Below, in pieces: positions 46,016 through 59,795 of a stretch of 64,000 nt of DNA. The stretch comes from Brachypodium distachyon (lineage: Eukaryota; Streptophyta; Magnoliopsida; Poales; Poaceae). The notes beneath the pieces were generated by a model that saw only the letters and a program-made list of their open reading frames with translations, was not told where the DNA came from and did not search any database. The stretch lies in assembly GCF_000005505.3 (NCBI RefSeq), contig NC_016134.3, forward strand, positions 32,054,150 to 32,118,149. Reading direction: 5' to 3'. Every line of letters starts with the position of its first letter. Positions within the stretch are counted from its first letter, which is position 1. The translations under genes and the position numbers were made by a program.

Positions 46016-49000
46016 TCATGATGCAGTTGAGCCAGCAGAAAGTGATCCATCTCTCAGCTGCTGTAGACAAAGTTGGAGTTGCTTTTGGATCATCTCAGCA
46101 ACCATTCGCAACCTTCCCTGCCCAAGTTCTCCAACAGCAGCGGACCCATTCACAGTCTCCACTGCCCTCGCAACCTTCTGCTTACATCTTTCCCAGTCTT
46201 CATACTGCAACCAGCAAGCTCGCCCACCATGGCTCCCATCCATTGCAAGGAATGATATATGGCTGTTGTCCCCAAAAGAATATCTCAGTCTTACAGATAC
46301 ACAATACGGAAGCCAGGCAGCTCCACCAGCTACGTTCATGTGAGGAATGAGAGCATGGTCAAGTACAAAGGTGAGTGCAAATTCTACTGAACTGTGGGCT
46401 CTATCATGATGAATATTGCTCTTAGCTAAAGAGCTTTCTGTGTTATCATCTGAAGCTGACCCTGAGTGATTTTCCAAGCAAAGCTCAATACGGGCCCTCT
46501 GAGCAGTGGCAATGTCACCATGGGCCTGGGAAAACCCTTTCTTCCAAGTAATCAGCTTTAGAAATTCTCGAAGTACTGATATCGGTAATGTAAGCAAAGT
46601 GATAAAAGAAGCAACTCTCGAAGCATCATATGGTTCAGAGGCAACACGCCTGCTGAAATAATCACATATCTCGCTGATCTCGGCCGCTGTTAATTCTTCC
46701 TGAGCATTGCTCTGAGCTTGTTGTTGCTGTTGCTGGTGATGAAACCGCTTGACACTCAAAACTTGCAGAAGCAGTTGAACCCGATGGACACTAACTGCAA
46801 ATACATAACCTCTGCAAGAAAAGAAAAAAACAATTTGTCAGATATTCAAATTCAATTGAAAGGCAAAAAGGGCTACCAATTCTAGTAAACAATCAGTGTT
46901 TCCCTCTTATACTTAGCCTATTCTCCAAGATTATAGGTTGATACAGAAAATAAATAAACACCAGAACAAAACCTAAATTTTGGTAAATATATAAAGTACT
47001 CCCTCCTTCAGTCCTTCACAATTTACTTGTCGTTTTAGAATTTTTCCGGATACAAAAACTAACTGCGCACGTATAATCGCGCACTGAAACGCACCGGCTT
47101 CCACGCTGCGGCGAGCGACCAGTCCACCGCGTCCACGCGGCCTAGCGCCAGAGCACTTTCTCTCCCTGGTCCTTGCTTGGGCCAGTGCATGCGTACGCAT
47201 TAAATGGCCAGTGCATCCAACGAGATACTTACTGCAGGCCACGTGAGAATCGAAACTACGGCAGACGGAACTAGCTTAATTAGCGCCAATACGACATTTA
47301 ATCTGGGAAAAAATAAAAAAGCTAAAACAACAAGTAAATTGGGAAGGAGGGAGTATTTGGCACCAAACAGAGAATGGATATAATACCCCCACTGTTTCTT
47401 AATGTCTGTACGTTTGTGCTTGTGCTAAGTCAAACTTTCTCGACTTTGACAAAGTTTGTAGCAAAAAATACCAACATATGTAACACCAAACAAATGCAAT
47501 ATGAAAATATATTTGATAATAGTCCTAACAATACTAGTTTGGTGTTGTATATATTTGTGTTTTTTCCTACAAAGTTGACAAACTTTGACTTAGAACCAAC
47601 CCAAATGTACAGACATTTCGAAACGGAGGGAGTATTTAAAGATCATGTTCCATATAGCTAGAAGGACACTATTACCCAAAGAAAAAAAGAGAAAGCTTTC
47701 TCTAGAAAAAAATTGAGCCAAGTTTAGTTGCTACTATATCTGAGCTGATTTTAAACAGTATGGAAAAGTTCTTTTTTGATAGTTAAATAGTATGGAAAAG
47801 TGAACAACAGTTGCTCGTAAGGAATGAGGATATGATGTTACACTTAAGTTTCTCAATGAAGCAACTAGTATGTTCTTACCCGACATAGAAACGCAGTGCA
47901 GGCTGCTCTTGATCCAAATTCAAAAGAGCCCCTTCGTTGTCCTTCAAAATTGACCCCAATATCTCCTTCAGAAGTTCAGGTAACTGCGCAAACAACCATA
48001 GAACTCCAAGGTACTTGAGAATCCCTCTTAACACCTTCTTGAGAGCTGCCAGTGGAACCCAACCGCCACCGTAGCCACCATCATCCCCAAGCCCAATGAA
48101 AGCTGTGTTCAGTTCTCCTTTCATATGAACTGGAAGGCCAGTTCCAGGTGTTAGTCGCACAGAGGCTCCACCAATCCCTGAAGCAAGTCCTGAAGAAGAC
48201 AACATGGCATTTCCTGCTCGACTCAAACTAGCTGCCATCTGGTTAGCAACACCAGAAGTTGGCCTGGACATATGAACACCAGGCGTGACATTTAAACGAT
48301 TTGCACTAGCAGCAGATTGTGGAGCACTGGTATTTAAGTGTGGAGCAGCCTGTGTAGCATTCATGAATGCAGGTTCAAGAGCATTTAGACCCTGAGCAAC
48401 ATGCTCCATTATGAAAGGTCTAAACTGTGGGCATGGCAACGATCCACCAACGGAAGGCCCACCTTTAGGAGGGGTTGCTGGCTGTAGCCAAACCTGATCC
48501 CCAGCAAAGCAACGCATGTCAACAGAAAATTTCTTGCGATATATAATTCGTATCCAGTATGGTCCACGAAGCACAACAGAAACATCAAAAGGCAGTAATG
48601 AACTGGGAACAAGTCCAGATCCACCACGTCCAGCTGCGGAGAGCATAGCAGCAGCATGAAGATTATGATTGCCCAAATGGGCTGCAGCAACATTGGATGG
48701 GGCAGAAGCATGGTGCATAGTTGTTGCAGATGAACCATTTGTTAGTGGGCCCTGCGTCGGGACATTATTTGTCTGCTTTTGCATGGAGGTGTATCCAGAA
48801 GAAACGGTTACAGGCATTCGAGCAGGACGAATTGCACCCCCGAGAGCAAGTAAAGGTCCCGCTGTTAATCGAATACAATCCAAGAAGGATGGTACCTCAC
48901 CACCGTTCACGAAATCCTCCAAAAACTGCATTTACATGAACTTGATTACAAGATCAACAAAACAAACAGAATGTTTAATGCCTAAGAACACTGAATAAGA

Positions 49001-52000
49001 TGTTGTACTCGGGTTTTTGCTGTGCATGATAGGGTCAACTGGAACAGCTCATTCGACAGTATATAAAAGAAGTGGAACAAACAAATTAAGTACTTTTATA
49101 CTGAACTTAAATTATACGATCATGACTTTCCTGTACACATGTCAAATGGAGAAATGTATAAGAAAAAATTCTTCTACTGTATTAAAATTCTTGTGAATGG
49201 GGAATTGAACCGAAACAAACAATGCATGCAATTTAGCACAAAGAACTGATTATCAGCCTATGAAACATGAAGGCCGTTTTATCTGCACAGAAACAGTTCA
49301 TTCCCATTGGATTGGTTCAGTAGGAACTAGTCTAAGAAATTAGAAAAACATTTTATCTGAACAGCAGTCATTAAAAACTCTTCAGTTTTTTTGAGACGGG
49401 TGCTGGAAACTATTATGCTATTCTTCATAACATGCGTACTGTCTGTTTGAAAACTGAAGCCATACAAGTTCCAGAAATATCAGTACTAAACTTTGAGGTG
49501 TTCAGAGATTCAGACATCATTAACTTTCATCTCATGTATGCTGTTTTGGAAAATAGTGTAAGCATGGACAGACCTTTGTGTGTGGCCAAAGCTGGTCAGG
49601 TGAAACATGCATTGTGCAGCCTTCCTTGGCAGTTTCCCATTCGACAACAAAGTGAACCATAGGCATATGGGTAGGGCCATAACTGAACCAAAAGCTCATT
49701 AGACCAACAGCTTCAATCCTGAATGGCTTCCCCGCCTGTTCAGATAGTCTGTCCGCAGCATCACTATTGCCTTTGTGAACGGGCTGTGATTTTATCCCCA
49801 TGGATGTCTGACTGTCATCTAGCTTATCATCAAGTTTCACACCAATCGATGTTCTCATTCCACGAGCAAATGCACGTGCATTGGCAAGCCGATGTAAATC
49901 TGACACAAGCCTCTTAACACTATCTGCGTCCACAGTGCTATAAGTTAAAACAACCCCGTCTGCATCGAAAGAGATATGTGAATCCATCTCAGAAGTATTC
50001 GCTATGCGAACACCAGCACCCCATGGTGTTGTGGTGCTTCCTGCATTGAGTTCCCAAAGTTCCTTAAAATGCGGATCATTTATCCTAACATCCCATGACA
50101 TGCTTCCAGCCTTACCAAGGCGTAAGCATATGTGTTTCCAAGAATCATCTTGAGCAAAAGGTAACCTTAACCAAAGATTCGAGGATGGTGACCGCATGCC
50201 CACTTCCTCGACATAAGGAATAGCACGAGAGTCCATCTGCGCAGTTAGTTGAGCATGCTTGATGCATAGAGAAGAGTGCCGTATGACATGTAGAAGAACT
50301 GAAGCATATACAGTTGCTGGAACACAATTATTTCTTTCGGCGAGAATATTTCCATAGGTGAGTTTGGTTCTTGATTGCAAATTAGATCGTTGTGCCTGCA
50401 AAGGAGGGGAACTCTGCATTGATTCTGATAGTTTTCTTCGCTTACTTGGCTCACTGGATTTCAGTCCTTGCAGCGAAGGGAGATTCAGTAGGAAATCTGA
50501 GAGAGAACGCTTTCTAGATGCACAATCAGATCCTTCAGGGATGGCCTTTCCTAATCCTGTCAATTCCACAAACAAGGTAAATGCATTTCTAATAGCAATT
50601 TAACCTTATCTAATATACTGAAGCATAAAAATATTTAAATACCTCCTATGGTGGATGAAACATGAGCCAAATGACCAGGCAAAGAGTTCCTGAGACCGCC
50701 TGAATAAGAGCTTTGACCAGGGTTTTGATTGCTGTTAACCTTGCTTGAAGGGATGAGCTGTAGTGTATTATTTCCATCTGCACTACCATGCTCACTTGGA
50801 GAGCTCAATGAGCTCAGGTCACGATTGGATTTAGAGCCTGACAACTTGATAGCAGACGAATTTCTTACAGGGCTAGAGGAAAAGGTGTTTGTACTTTGTA
50901 AATGTCTCGAACTACTTGGGAAATAGCTGTTCAAACTGACACTGGGATGAACTATTGAAGTAACATTAGCTTGGGCATGAGACGAGGCTCCATCCTGCAT
51001 TGGTGACATAGCTCTGGTACTTGCCCCTTGAAGACCAAGTGAACAAGAACCCACATGAGAAGCAGAGGGCAAGGTAGAATCATGTTCACATTCGAAGATC
51101 TCGTCAACAATAGAAGAAAAAGATGGCGAACAAGCAGGCAGCAATGGAAGAGGGTCACCCATATTCTGAATAGGAAGTCCATTGTCCATCATGTCATCAC
51201 AGCTCTCTATACTTTGTAGGGTGTGCAGCTTCGTATCAAAAAGATTTGTACTGTTTTCATATTTCATTATATGCATCTGATCAACATCAATCTTGTTTAC
51301 CCGCATGGCTTCTTTAGCATCTATATTTTCATTAGCCTTGTTGCTTGTGTCAGACTGGGTCTCGAGCAAATGAAAAACGGGCCTGAAGTCCTTATCAAGT
51401 TGCATCAACAGGTAATAGGCATTTGCACATTGAGGAAATCCCATGACCATCAAATCTGAACCATGTAATATGGCCTTTGGAATCTTTAGGGTACCCTGAG
51501 ACTGCTGATAAACCTGGAATTAAAGAACAGAATTTTAGCACTTAACATCACGAAACAGAAGCTCAGCATATTCAAGTAACTATCTAGTTCATTTATGAAT
51601 TGCCACAAAAGATGCTGCTTCAGAATAGATATATTTTCATGGCAACCCATTGGCACAAGCCCAAAGCGCAGAAAAACTGGCCTGAAATAACTAAATAAAT
51701 AAATACCCGTAAAATAAACTAATAAAAAGTATGTTTCATTGGGAGATAATTAAACCATCTTATTAAAAACAAATCTTCTATTTGGGAAAATTGAACTTAT
51801 GAGCTTTTTCTGGGCTTCAGGCAGGGTCAGGCTTCGACTTGGCCTTCAGGGCTGTGCTTTCCAAGGACTGATCGAGCCTGGAACGTGTCAACCTCAGAAA
51901 CACACAAGTTGTTCAACAGCAAAGCATATGTTAGGGCCGAGCTTCCAGGAACAGAGATGAAAGGGAAGAACTACATCTGGATTAAAATATGGGCGCTTAG

Positions 52001-55000
52001 TGAGCGACGCAGGGAGGTGTAGCTAGGGCTGATCCTTAAGGAAGTATAACTTGTGGGTGGTGGGCTGATCCAGATATGTAGCTGGGTGGACGTGCTGGGA
52101 ATTGACTTTTACCACTGAGCATTCACGCAAGTTACGAAAAGTCGAAAATATGATATGGATATATATACACATATTACTACAGCATTTTCATAACAAACCA
52201 GCTCACTATTATGATATTTTTCATATAGGCAATCTATATATCTATACTAATATTGTTGGTTAATATTGCAAAAGTGGGACTGTGCACATCCCACGGTGAC
52301 GTTCTCCTGTATATAAAGGGATTGTAATGACAATGCGCTGCCTAAAAAATTCAGAAATGAAGAAATTGTGATATGATCAAGACAGTTGTCAACCTTAAGG
52401 CCAAAAAAACTTCCAGTAGCTGCAAATAGGTGGAGAATGCTCCTGGTCCTTAAGCTTGAAAAAACCTCAGTCGCCGTGGCACTGCCTTTGTTTAGAGCTT
52501 CCTCCCAATCCAGCAGCGCAGAAGGTGGTAAGATATTCTTGGGTGATTGGAGGAGGAAGCGACCACTCCTATTAAAGAGAGAAATAAGTTGTAATATTAT
52601 GAAACTGAAAAGGGCCAGGACTGAATTGCGCTTAAGGCATAAGCAGAAATGTATCATCACTAAATGATGATATCTACTACTCTGTTCCTAAATTATAAGA
52701 TGTTATAGCTTTGTCCCAAGTTTGACCAAGTTTATAGAAGAATATACTAATATCTACAATATCAAAGTAAGCATACTATGAAGATATATCATGACGGATT
52801 TAATAAAACTAATTTAGAGTTATCGATGTTGGTAGATTTTTCAATAAACTTGGTCAAACTTTAAGAAGTTTGACCTTAGGACAAAGCTAGAACATCTTAT
52901 ATTTAGGAACGGAGGGAGTAGCATTCAGCAAGCCAAGTCAGTATGGTTCTAATTGATGACTCCTACACTCAAGGGACGATATCCGTCTAAAGTTCTGTTG
53001 AAGCAGTGCCTAGCTCTAGACTCCAGAGTGACAGATGGGATCAACGTGCCTGGTCTCTTAGTATGTAACAGAGCCAGACTTAACAACGAACCTAATAAAG
53101 GAGAAACTGATCTCGTCTAATCTTATCTCAAAGCAACGACAACTAATGCTGATTTAAAAGGGATATATGCCACCATGTGCCTGGCGCTTCATGGGTTGCC
53201 CGCTTGCATCCCTAACAGTGTGACCCTACAAACTAAGAAGCTGGCTAACTGAGGCCAACACTAGTCACCAGGTGTAGGGTCAATAAGTTAATTGATAACA
53301 ACATATGTAAACGTGGGACCAATTTAATGCCGACAGACCTGATATTTAATCCAAGACCAATATATGCTTGACCATAAGCCCTCACTTGAAGCACTTCATT
53401 TCCACAACAATCTGCAAAGCCCATTTTCTCTGCTTTCTGCACAGTTTATTAGCATGTCAGGCACTATATAATTCTTATAGTAAGTGAAGCTTTGGAAACA
53501 TGGAAGTCCAAACACAACGATTTTACAGCAATCTTCAAAATATAGAAACAGGGGAACATATGAAATACTCCCTCCGTTCCATAATTCTTGTTGAAATATT
53601 TCATGTATCTAGACACCTTTTAGGAATAGATACATCCATTTTTGGACAATTTGAGACAAGAATTATGGAACAGAGGGAGTACATCTGCAGCATCTCCAAA
53701 TGCAAATACAGGAACATTTAGATTCAAGACCTCAAGACAATGTGCATATTACAACCAAGGTATTCAAAAGATAAATAACAGACAGAAATGCTCATATACT
53801 GCTGAAATCTGATAGAGCAACCCCTGCGATTTAGCATTTCTTAGATATTACTCCCTCCGTCCGGCATTAAGTGTCGCAAGTTTGTCTAGGTACGCATGCA
53901 TCTAGACGTGTTTTAACTTTAGGTACATGTGTATCTAGACAAAGTTGCGACACTTAATACTGGACGGAGGGAGTAGTAGGTTTTAAACACATGTCACTCT
54001 ATGCTACTTTGGGTTACAAGCATTTCATGGTTTTCGACAATGATGAAAACTACCACTGTAATTAAATTCATTTAGGTCATCAAAAACTTTAGGTACAAAC
54101 AGAATCTTTCGTACCATTACCTTATGTGGCTCCCTTGCTACTTCAACATCTCGTTTCAAGATAACATCTTTGGGTGACTGCGAAATTTGCACATTTTTGC
54201 ACAACTGTCTCTGAATATCAAGAAGGCGTGTGTGCCTATTGCAAGCAATTGCTCTTAAAATGAGTTTCTCGACATCAATGCAGCACATATCAAGAGAAAT
54301 ATTAGCTTCTTTATCTGTCAATGGGTCAAGTATAAATGAACTATGCTGACATTTTATCTGCAAGTCTTGCCCTGCCTCAATTTTAATAAATGGAGATAAA
54401 TCAGATTCTGCTGTGCCACTGTTTTTTTCATCCAGCCAGTAATTCACTTTCAACCCAGGTAACCTAAAACCACTTGAATCAAATTCCCCATCTTGACCAA
54501 GCTGCATTGGAGCAGCATTTGCAGTTTGTCCTGTGGTGCTGTCTGAGATAAGTTCAGATCTTATTGCTTCTTTCCACCTCCCCTGTCGAAGAACATTAGC
54601 CTGCCGAATAATAGTGTCCATACCAAGTGAAATGCATAATTCATGAAGTATAGTATACAACACAGAGAAGGGATTATCAGAAACCGCCATCCTTCTTTCT
54701 ATGTCATCACCAAGAACAAATCTTCTACTCTCTGCCAGCTTAATAGGGCCACCCTTCTCACCAACAAGTAACTCCATGTGCAATATCCTCCATAAATCTA
54801 GATTACCACGGTAACCTAATGTGAGAAGAACTTTGAATTCTCCATCCACACGAAAAACAGCTATCCCATCAGTTACTGAAACATTAGATACTTCTTTGGG
54901 TCTTGGGGTCATGAGTACTTTGTACCGCACACTGGTGTCCAACTTCTGCAAAGCATGTTTTTCTTCATCTGGAGAAAGTTTATTTTGGCTCCCAATGTCT

Positions 55001-57130
55001 TCTATACATCTTGGCAGCCTCTGATAACTGCCTGTAAGCATAACCTCTAAAGCAGAAGGAACATCAAATGTAGGAGCTCGTGCTTGTTGCAACCCCTCAT
55101 GCATAAAGAACAGTGAGTCAGCTGTTTGGGTGAAGCATGTTTCATGGCTGGAAAGAGTCGATCCAAGTTGTTGACAGTACTGAACCAAAGGAACCTGCAT
55201 TCATTGAAGTGAAAATGTTATTTAGAAAATTTAGTAGTGAAAAAAAATCTGAACACTAAGTTTCAAAAAGACATCAATTTGTACATGGATAAACATGAGA
55301 TAGCTGTTAACCAAATCTGTCAAAGAAAGCAGTATGTGCAATTAAGATCAATGTACTGGCTACAAAATAGAAGGAAAAAAATACAGTTTTCTCACCAACT
55401 TAGTTGATAATTATTTGCAACTGATCAACAACGAAAAAATATACAGGGTCATACCTAGTGCAAACCAATAGGTGGAATGATAAGAAAAACAAGGATGAAA
55501 TCAACATTAAAAAATCCTGGAAAATGGTTCCAGGGAGGACTAGTGGACTGTTCGATTCACCTTCAAAAATTCATGTTCATACCTCACTGGTCCAATGATA
55601 CGAAAAAAAAGTGTTATGAACAGTAGTATTTGTACTTTTATTTTGTTTATTCCATTTCAGATTCTGTCTGTAACTGAAAGATTGAAACTCTACAACACTA
55701 AATTGAGGATGAGAATTTAAATATATACCGGAACTTTCGTTTTGGTTTCATGTCCAACATGAAATGGTTTGCATAATTGCGTCTATCCCTTAGTTTGCAC
55801 TAGAAAGTAGATACGCCAACAAATAATTTAGAACAGTATAACTTCCATGGAAGCACATTTCATTAACATACCGCATATCTTTTTCCTCAAAAAAAACAAA
55901 ACATACCACATATCTGAAAACGTAGCCCTTAATTAGATTTATGTGGATGTTCAAGGGACATATGGACTTATTCCTATCTGCAATTTTGAACCAAATTATC
56001 AATATTCAATAACAGGTATGTTTATTTTGGCAGAATAGACTAAGGTTGGTGGGAGAATAAAAAGTAAGACGACAAACGTAGCCAAGCAAATGAAGTGCTA
56101 CATCATGCTACTAAAAGCTACTAAATAATATGGCATGGAAAACCTAGGTAATGTCCACCCTCCCTCAATGCTGTTATGTTGCTTACAAATGCATGCAGTG
56201 TTGCAGTCAAACTTTGACAACTAACATAAGCAGAAGGATGCTGAGGTTAGGCAGATGGCAATAATATTCGAAGTGTTAAAAAATTATTATATTTCTTATA
56301 ACGGTGTATATATGACTAACAAATCAATGGTCAAGTGTCACACTGGTGGCTGTGTATATATTGACTTAACTCTGCTATTCACTATTTGTTTCATGACAGT
56401 TACACATTTTGTTGAAACACATCAATCTAAAGCAACTTAATCTTGTTAACACTAAGCCATGTCTGTACCAAGTTGAAACTGTTCACGTCAACGAAATTCC
56501 ACAAGTATTTAATGGTACATGTGTGCAAGGCTAGATAGAATCGAATTCTTGGCTGGGAGCCACACATTGCTACACTTGTCTTAGGCATGTTTGACCAAGT
56601 AAGGTTATTGTTTGGTTTATAGCCAATGCTGTGACTTGCCAAAGTTAGCCCACTTGTCATACATTAGTTTTGTGCCAGAGTTTGTAACGGTTGTGGCTAA
56701 CAATTTGGTTGCCACAAAATGTCTGGCATAAGACAGTTCGCCAAAAGTTGTGGAAATGCAAGGATATCAACCAAATTGCCCTTAAATTCAGTATTTCATC
56801 TCTATCTAATTCACTACATTCCACCACTATTATGTCATAGGCTATCTAGGGCAGGAAGAAAACGACCTAATCTCAAGCAACACAGACCTGCTGGCACCAC
56901 TTGGCGAGGACATGCAGACGGAGCATGCGCTGGCGAGTGCGAGCAATGAATTTGAGCAGGTCGATCTTCTTCTCAGAGTCCGAGCGTTGCCGCCCACCAT
57001 AGGCGCCCTTCCCCTCAGACTCCGCCTGTGACTTCTCCACGAGCTCACGCAACCCCAGGTACGACTCCTCTGCCGCCCGCCGCACCACGGCACCAAGCTC
57101 CACCGTCTGCTGGCCCAGCTCCCCCGCCAT
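46016..57130 (-). CDS. MED14: MED14, Mediator complex subunit 14 (STRUWWELPETER-like)
   Basis: MED14 is the scaffold that links the head, middle and tail of Mediator and so couples transcription factors to RNA polymerase II; in Arabidopsis it controls cell number and stress and auxin-related transcription. Eight coding exons on the minus strand fit in phase: 57130-56888, 55194-54121, 53436-53339, 52568-52394, 51513-50643, 50556-49574, 48925-47880 and 46811-46016. They give 1761 residues. The conserved N-terminal MED14 domain covers about residues 1-230 (DLLKFIARTRQRMLRLHVLA, then CFTQTADSLFFMHEGLQQAR). A Ser-rich poorly conserved stretch lies around 600-800. The C-terminal half holds FLEDFVNGGEVPSFLDCIR and a six-Gln tract at 1523-1528. 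It ends DGSLSAGSTAS. All key segments are present. Five Stowaway MITEs lie in its introns. The first intron (1.7 kb) has no obvious insertion. Confidence 0.95.
46999..47353. mobile_element. Stowaway MITE in the last MED14 intron
   Basis: Begins CTCCCTCCTTCAGTCCTTCA and ends GGGAAGGAGGGAG with TA on both sides; 355 bp, the longest Stowaway here. The inverted ends continue inward (ATTTACTTG / CAAGTAAAT). Confidence 0.85.
47386..47632. mobile_element. Second Stowaway MITE in the last MED14 intron
   Basis: Starts CCCCCACTGTTTCTTAATG and ends CATTTCGAAACGGAGGGAG, TA on both borders, 247 bp. Inner arms pair as GTCTGTACGTTTG / CAAATGTACAGAC. Confidence 0.8.
52680..52918. mobile_element. Stowaway MITE in a MED14 intron
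   Basis: Begins CTCTGTTCCTAAATTATAAG and ends CTTATATTTAGGAACGGAGG followed by GAG, with TA borders; 239 bp, in the intron between exons three and four. Confidence 0.85.
53568..53679. mobile_element. Stowaway MITE in a MED14 intron
   Basis: Begins CTCCCTCCGTTCCATAATTC and ends with the inverse; TA borders; 112 bp; in the intron between exons two and three. Closely related to the element at 17958-18069. Confidence 0.9.
53851..53973. mobile_element. Stowaway MITE in a MED14 intron
   Basis: Begins CTCCCTCCGTCCGGCATTAA and ends TACTGGACGGAGGGAG with TA borders; 123 bp; the same intron as the previous element, about 170 bp away. Confidence 0.9.
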
Positions 57131-57805
57131 CGCCGCAGCTAGGGTTTCCGCCTCAGCTTCAGCTCCCGCGACTACGGTCTTGGGAGGAGATTGAGGCCGC
57201 CGTTGTGGAACGGCAGCGGGGTGGGTGGGTGAGGGGAAAGCGCTTCAGTGGAGGCGGCGGGGGAAGACCGCCGGCGGCAAATCGGAGGCGGCGGCGGCGG
57301 CCCGCGCAGGGTGGGATCGGGGCTTTCAGCTTCTGCGCTGGGTCGGGCCCGAACGGGAGCGTGCGACGACGCCTAGTCGACCGGATACCAGGGCACCGAC
57401 AGGCATATATGCGGCCGTCCGATGAACGAACCAACGGCTAGACTTATTATCGAAGCTCAGCGGTCAGCACTCCTCAGTCCGGTCCGGGTTTACGAGGCGC
57501 ACACGGGATTTTACATCAAATTTTTACTACAAATTATATTGGCAATATATTAAATATTTTTAGATACACGTAATATTTAAGCACATAATATGGACCGGAG
57601 TAGAAAACTCTTTGTTATCTCTTATATACATATATTAAATACATATACTAAATATTACTCTTTCTGTTTCATAATTCTTGTCCAAACATTACATGTATCT
57701 AGACACAGTTACATCCATTTTTTAGCAAATTTGAGACAAGAATTATAATTGTTGGTCAAAATTTGGCACAAAATTCAAGACAGAGATGTATGATTTTAAA
57801 TACTA
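57131..57805. other. MED14 leader, promoter region and MITE fragments
   Basis: To about 57440 the DNA is GC-rich and forms the leader and proximal promoter of MED14. Beyond that are fragments of Stowaway elements: a right end near 57590 (ATATGGACCGGAG) and a decayed copy at 57658-57748 (CTCTTTCTGTTTCATAATTC ... ACAAGAATTATAA). Confidence 0.5.
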
Positions 57806-58020
57806 CTCCCTCCGTTTTAAAATGTAGTGCGTATAACTTTTGTTGAGTATCAAATTTTCTAAAGTTTAACCAAGCTTATAACAAGAATTATCAGGGTATA
57901 AAGTGTCAAACCAAGATACTATGAAAATGTTTTTCACAATAGAGTTAATACTCATTTAGCACCGTAAAAAGTCTGACAGTCAATAAAAGTTGTACGCCCT
58001 ACATTTTGGAACCAAAGGAG
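57806..58020. mobile_element. Stowaway MITE upstream of MED14
   Basis: Begins CTCCCTCCGTTTTAAAATGT and ends ACATTTTGGAACCAAAGGAG with TA borders; 215 bp. Confidence 0.85.
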
Positions 58021-58144
58021 TATATTTTTACTCAATTGGAGGGACGAGAAGAGGAGAGATGACAGAAGTGCGATGTTAACGGTCGTCTATAGCACGAGCT
58101 CTTCCCATGAGAACAGGATGTGGGCAACTATTGATAAAATAGTA

Positions 58145-58257
58145 CTCTATCTGATTCACATTACGTCTCGCATTTTTGGCATATATCTACACGTGTTTTA
58201 TCGTGTAGTTACATGTGTGCAGACAAAGTTGTGACAAGCAATATGGATCAAAGGTAG
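58145..58257. mobile_element. Decayed Stowaway MITE
   Basis: Begins CTCTATCTGATTCACATTAC and ends CAATATGGATCAAAGGTAG with TA at both borders; about 113 bp. The ends have drifted from the consensus. Confidence 0.65.
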
Positions 58258-59795
58258 TATATGTTTATAATAACTACTATACATGCTTATTATTGTATTT
58301 GGCTCTAGGTGATATGAGCTGAGCTAACAGCCAGCTGCAGGTTGTACTATTATCCTTGCTCTCATACCGTCACGCGAGTCCCAATGCTCTATATCGTATC
58401 GTATGGACGTTACAAAAAACCTGACATGCCAACATATCTAACGGGTTACCTTAGAGCACATATTTCCTGTATCCATTCTCAATCCCAAAAACCGTCATTG
58501 TTCCTTACAAACATCCAAAACACTGCTCCAACAGGTTTTCTATGTACTTCTCAATTTATAATTTTTCTAATGAATCTCCTCTCTTTTTATCTCGACGGCT
58601 TATCCGGCGAAAATCACTTTTATGGTTCAGTGCAAACTTCATAAAAATCATGTTTAAAAGTTTAAAAAAAATTCTTCAAAAATATCATACGTGGTTGTGT
58701 GATGCTATACAAGTGTGCAATTCAAGTCGAAACTCAAATGCATTTGGAATGAATTAAAAAGGGAAATATGCAAATGAATAGTGCCAAAACTGTGAAGAAC
58801 TACTATTCATGTTGATTTTGTTTCATTGGTGCTAAACAAAATTGAGTTTGGACTTAAAATTTTACACATCTATAAAGCATCACTTCTCTAACACATGTAA
58901 TTTTTCTTCGAAGTATTTGAACTTTTTTACACAATAGATAGAGCTTACATTGCAAAGGTGATTTTTACCGGATACGCCACCTTTTTTATCCTCTTTTCCA
59001 AATCTCGAAACACATTCTCTAAAACACAAAGCACGATACAGTGAAGACTCGTGAGAGTCATATATGCACCGATTGGCGACCAACGGTCTTGGCCCCATAA
59101 TATGTTACTGCCACAGTTATGTGATCCTTACATAGAGCATCACAACCATCATCGACCAATGTTGCACGGACACAACCATGGCTGGTTCTTGGCACAATCA
59201 CAGAGTAATTTAGTGGCAAGATGAGTTAAGATAAAGAGTAATGTTATGTAGTGAATATTATGTATCGTCATCATTCTTATGAAGATCCGGGTTGGTGGTT
59301 GCTCGTTCACTCTTCTGAAACTATTTTAGTACAATTTGGTAGATTTTTTTTAGAATAACCTGTAAGTTTATTCAAACACGAGAATCATTACAGCTATAAT
59401 GTTTTGGATCATAAACTCTAGAAACTACAAGGTAACTCTTATAATTAAGTATTACAATGAAATTCTTAAAGATATCTTCTCCGTGATATCATACTTTGCA
59501 ACATGAAATTCTATTGAGGCTTCAACAAAGAGACTACAATCAGACTGTAGCGGCAACATTATTACTGGTATCCCTGCACGAATTTGACTACCTTTGAAGG
59601 TTTCGAAAAGCCCTTGAGTCGCTCATCAAAAAAGATGAGAAGACATGAGCGTTGAACATACTTGGGCCGGGGATGATCCCGGTAACGTGCAGGTCGTCGA
59701 ACCGCAAGATCTTCATCAGAACGCCAGACAAGTATTCCTAAATTACAAAATATAAAACCAACAAAAGCACCATGACACACTAACAAAACCTCAAC
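58258..59795. other. Intergenic with a possible fold-back element
   Basis: Within about 58450-59070 two stretches match in inverted orientation: GGCTTATCCGGCGAAAATCA near 58599 and the inverse of TGATTTTTACCGGATACGCC near 58960. The left side also has GCTCCAACAGGTTTTC, common in grass Mutator-like elements. I take this as a fold-back or MULE-derived MITE with unclear ends. The rest shows no coding region. Confidence 0.4.

Noticed and set aside
46018..46350. 110-codon plus-strand frame over the MED14 3' exon
   Set aside because: Shadow of the conserved minus-strand MED14 coding exon.
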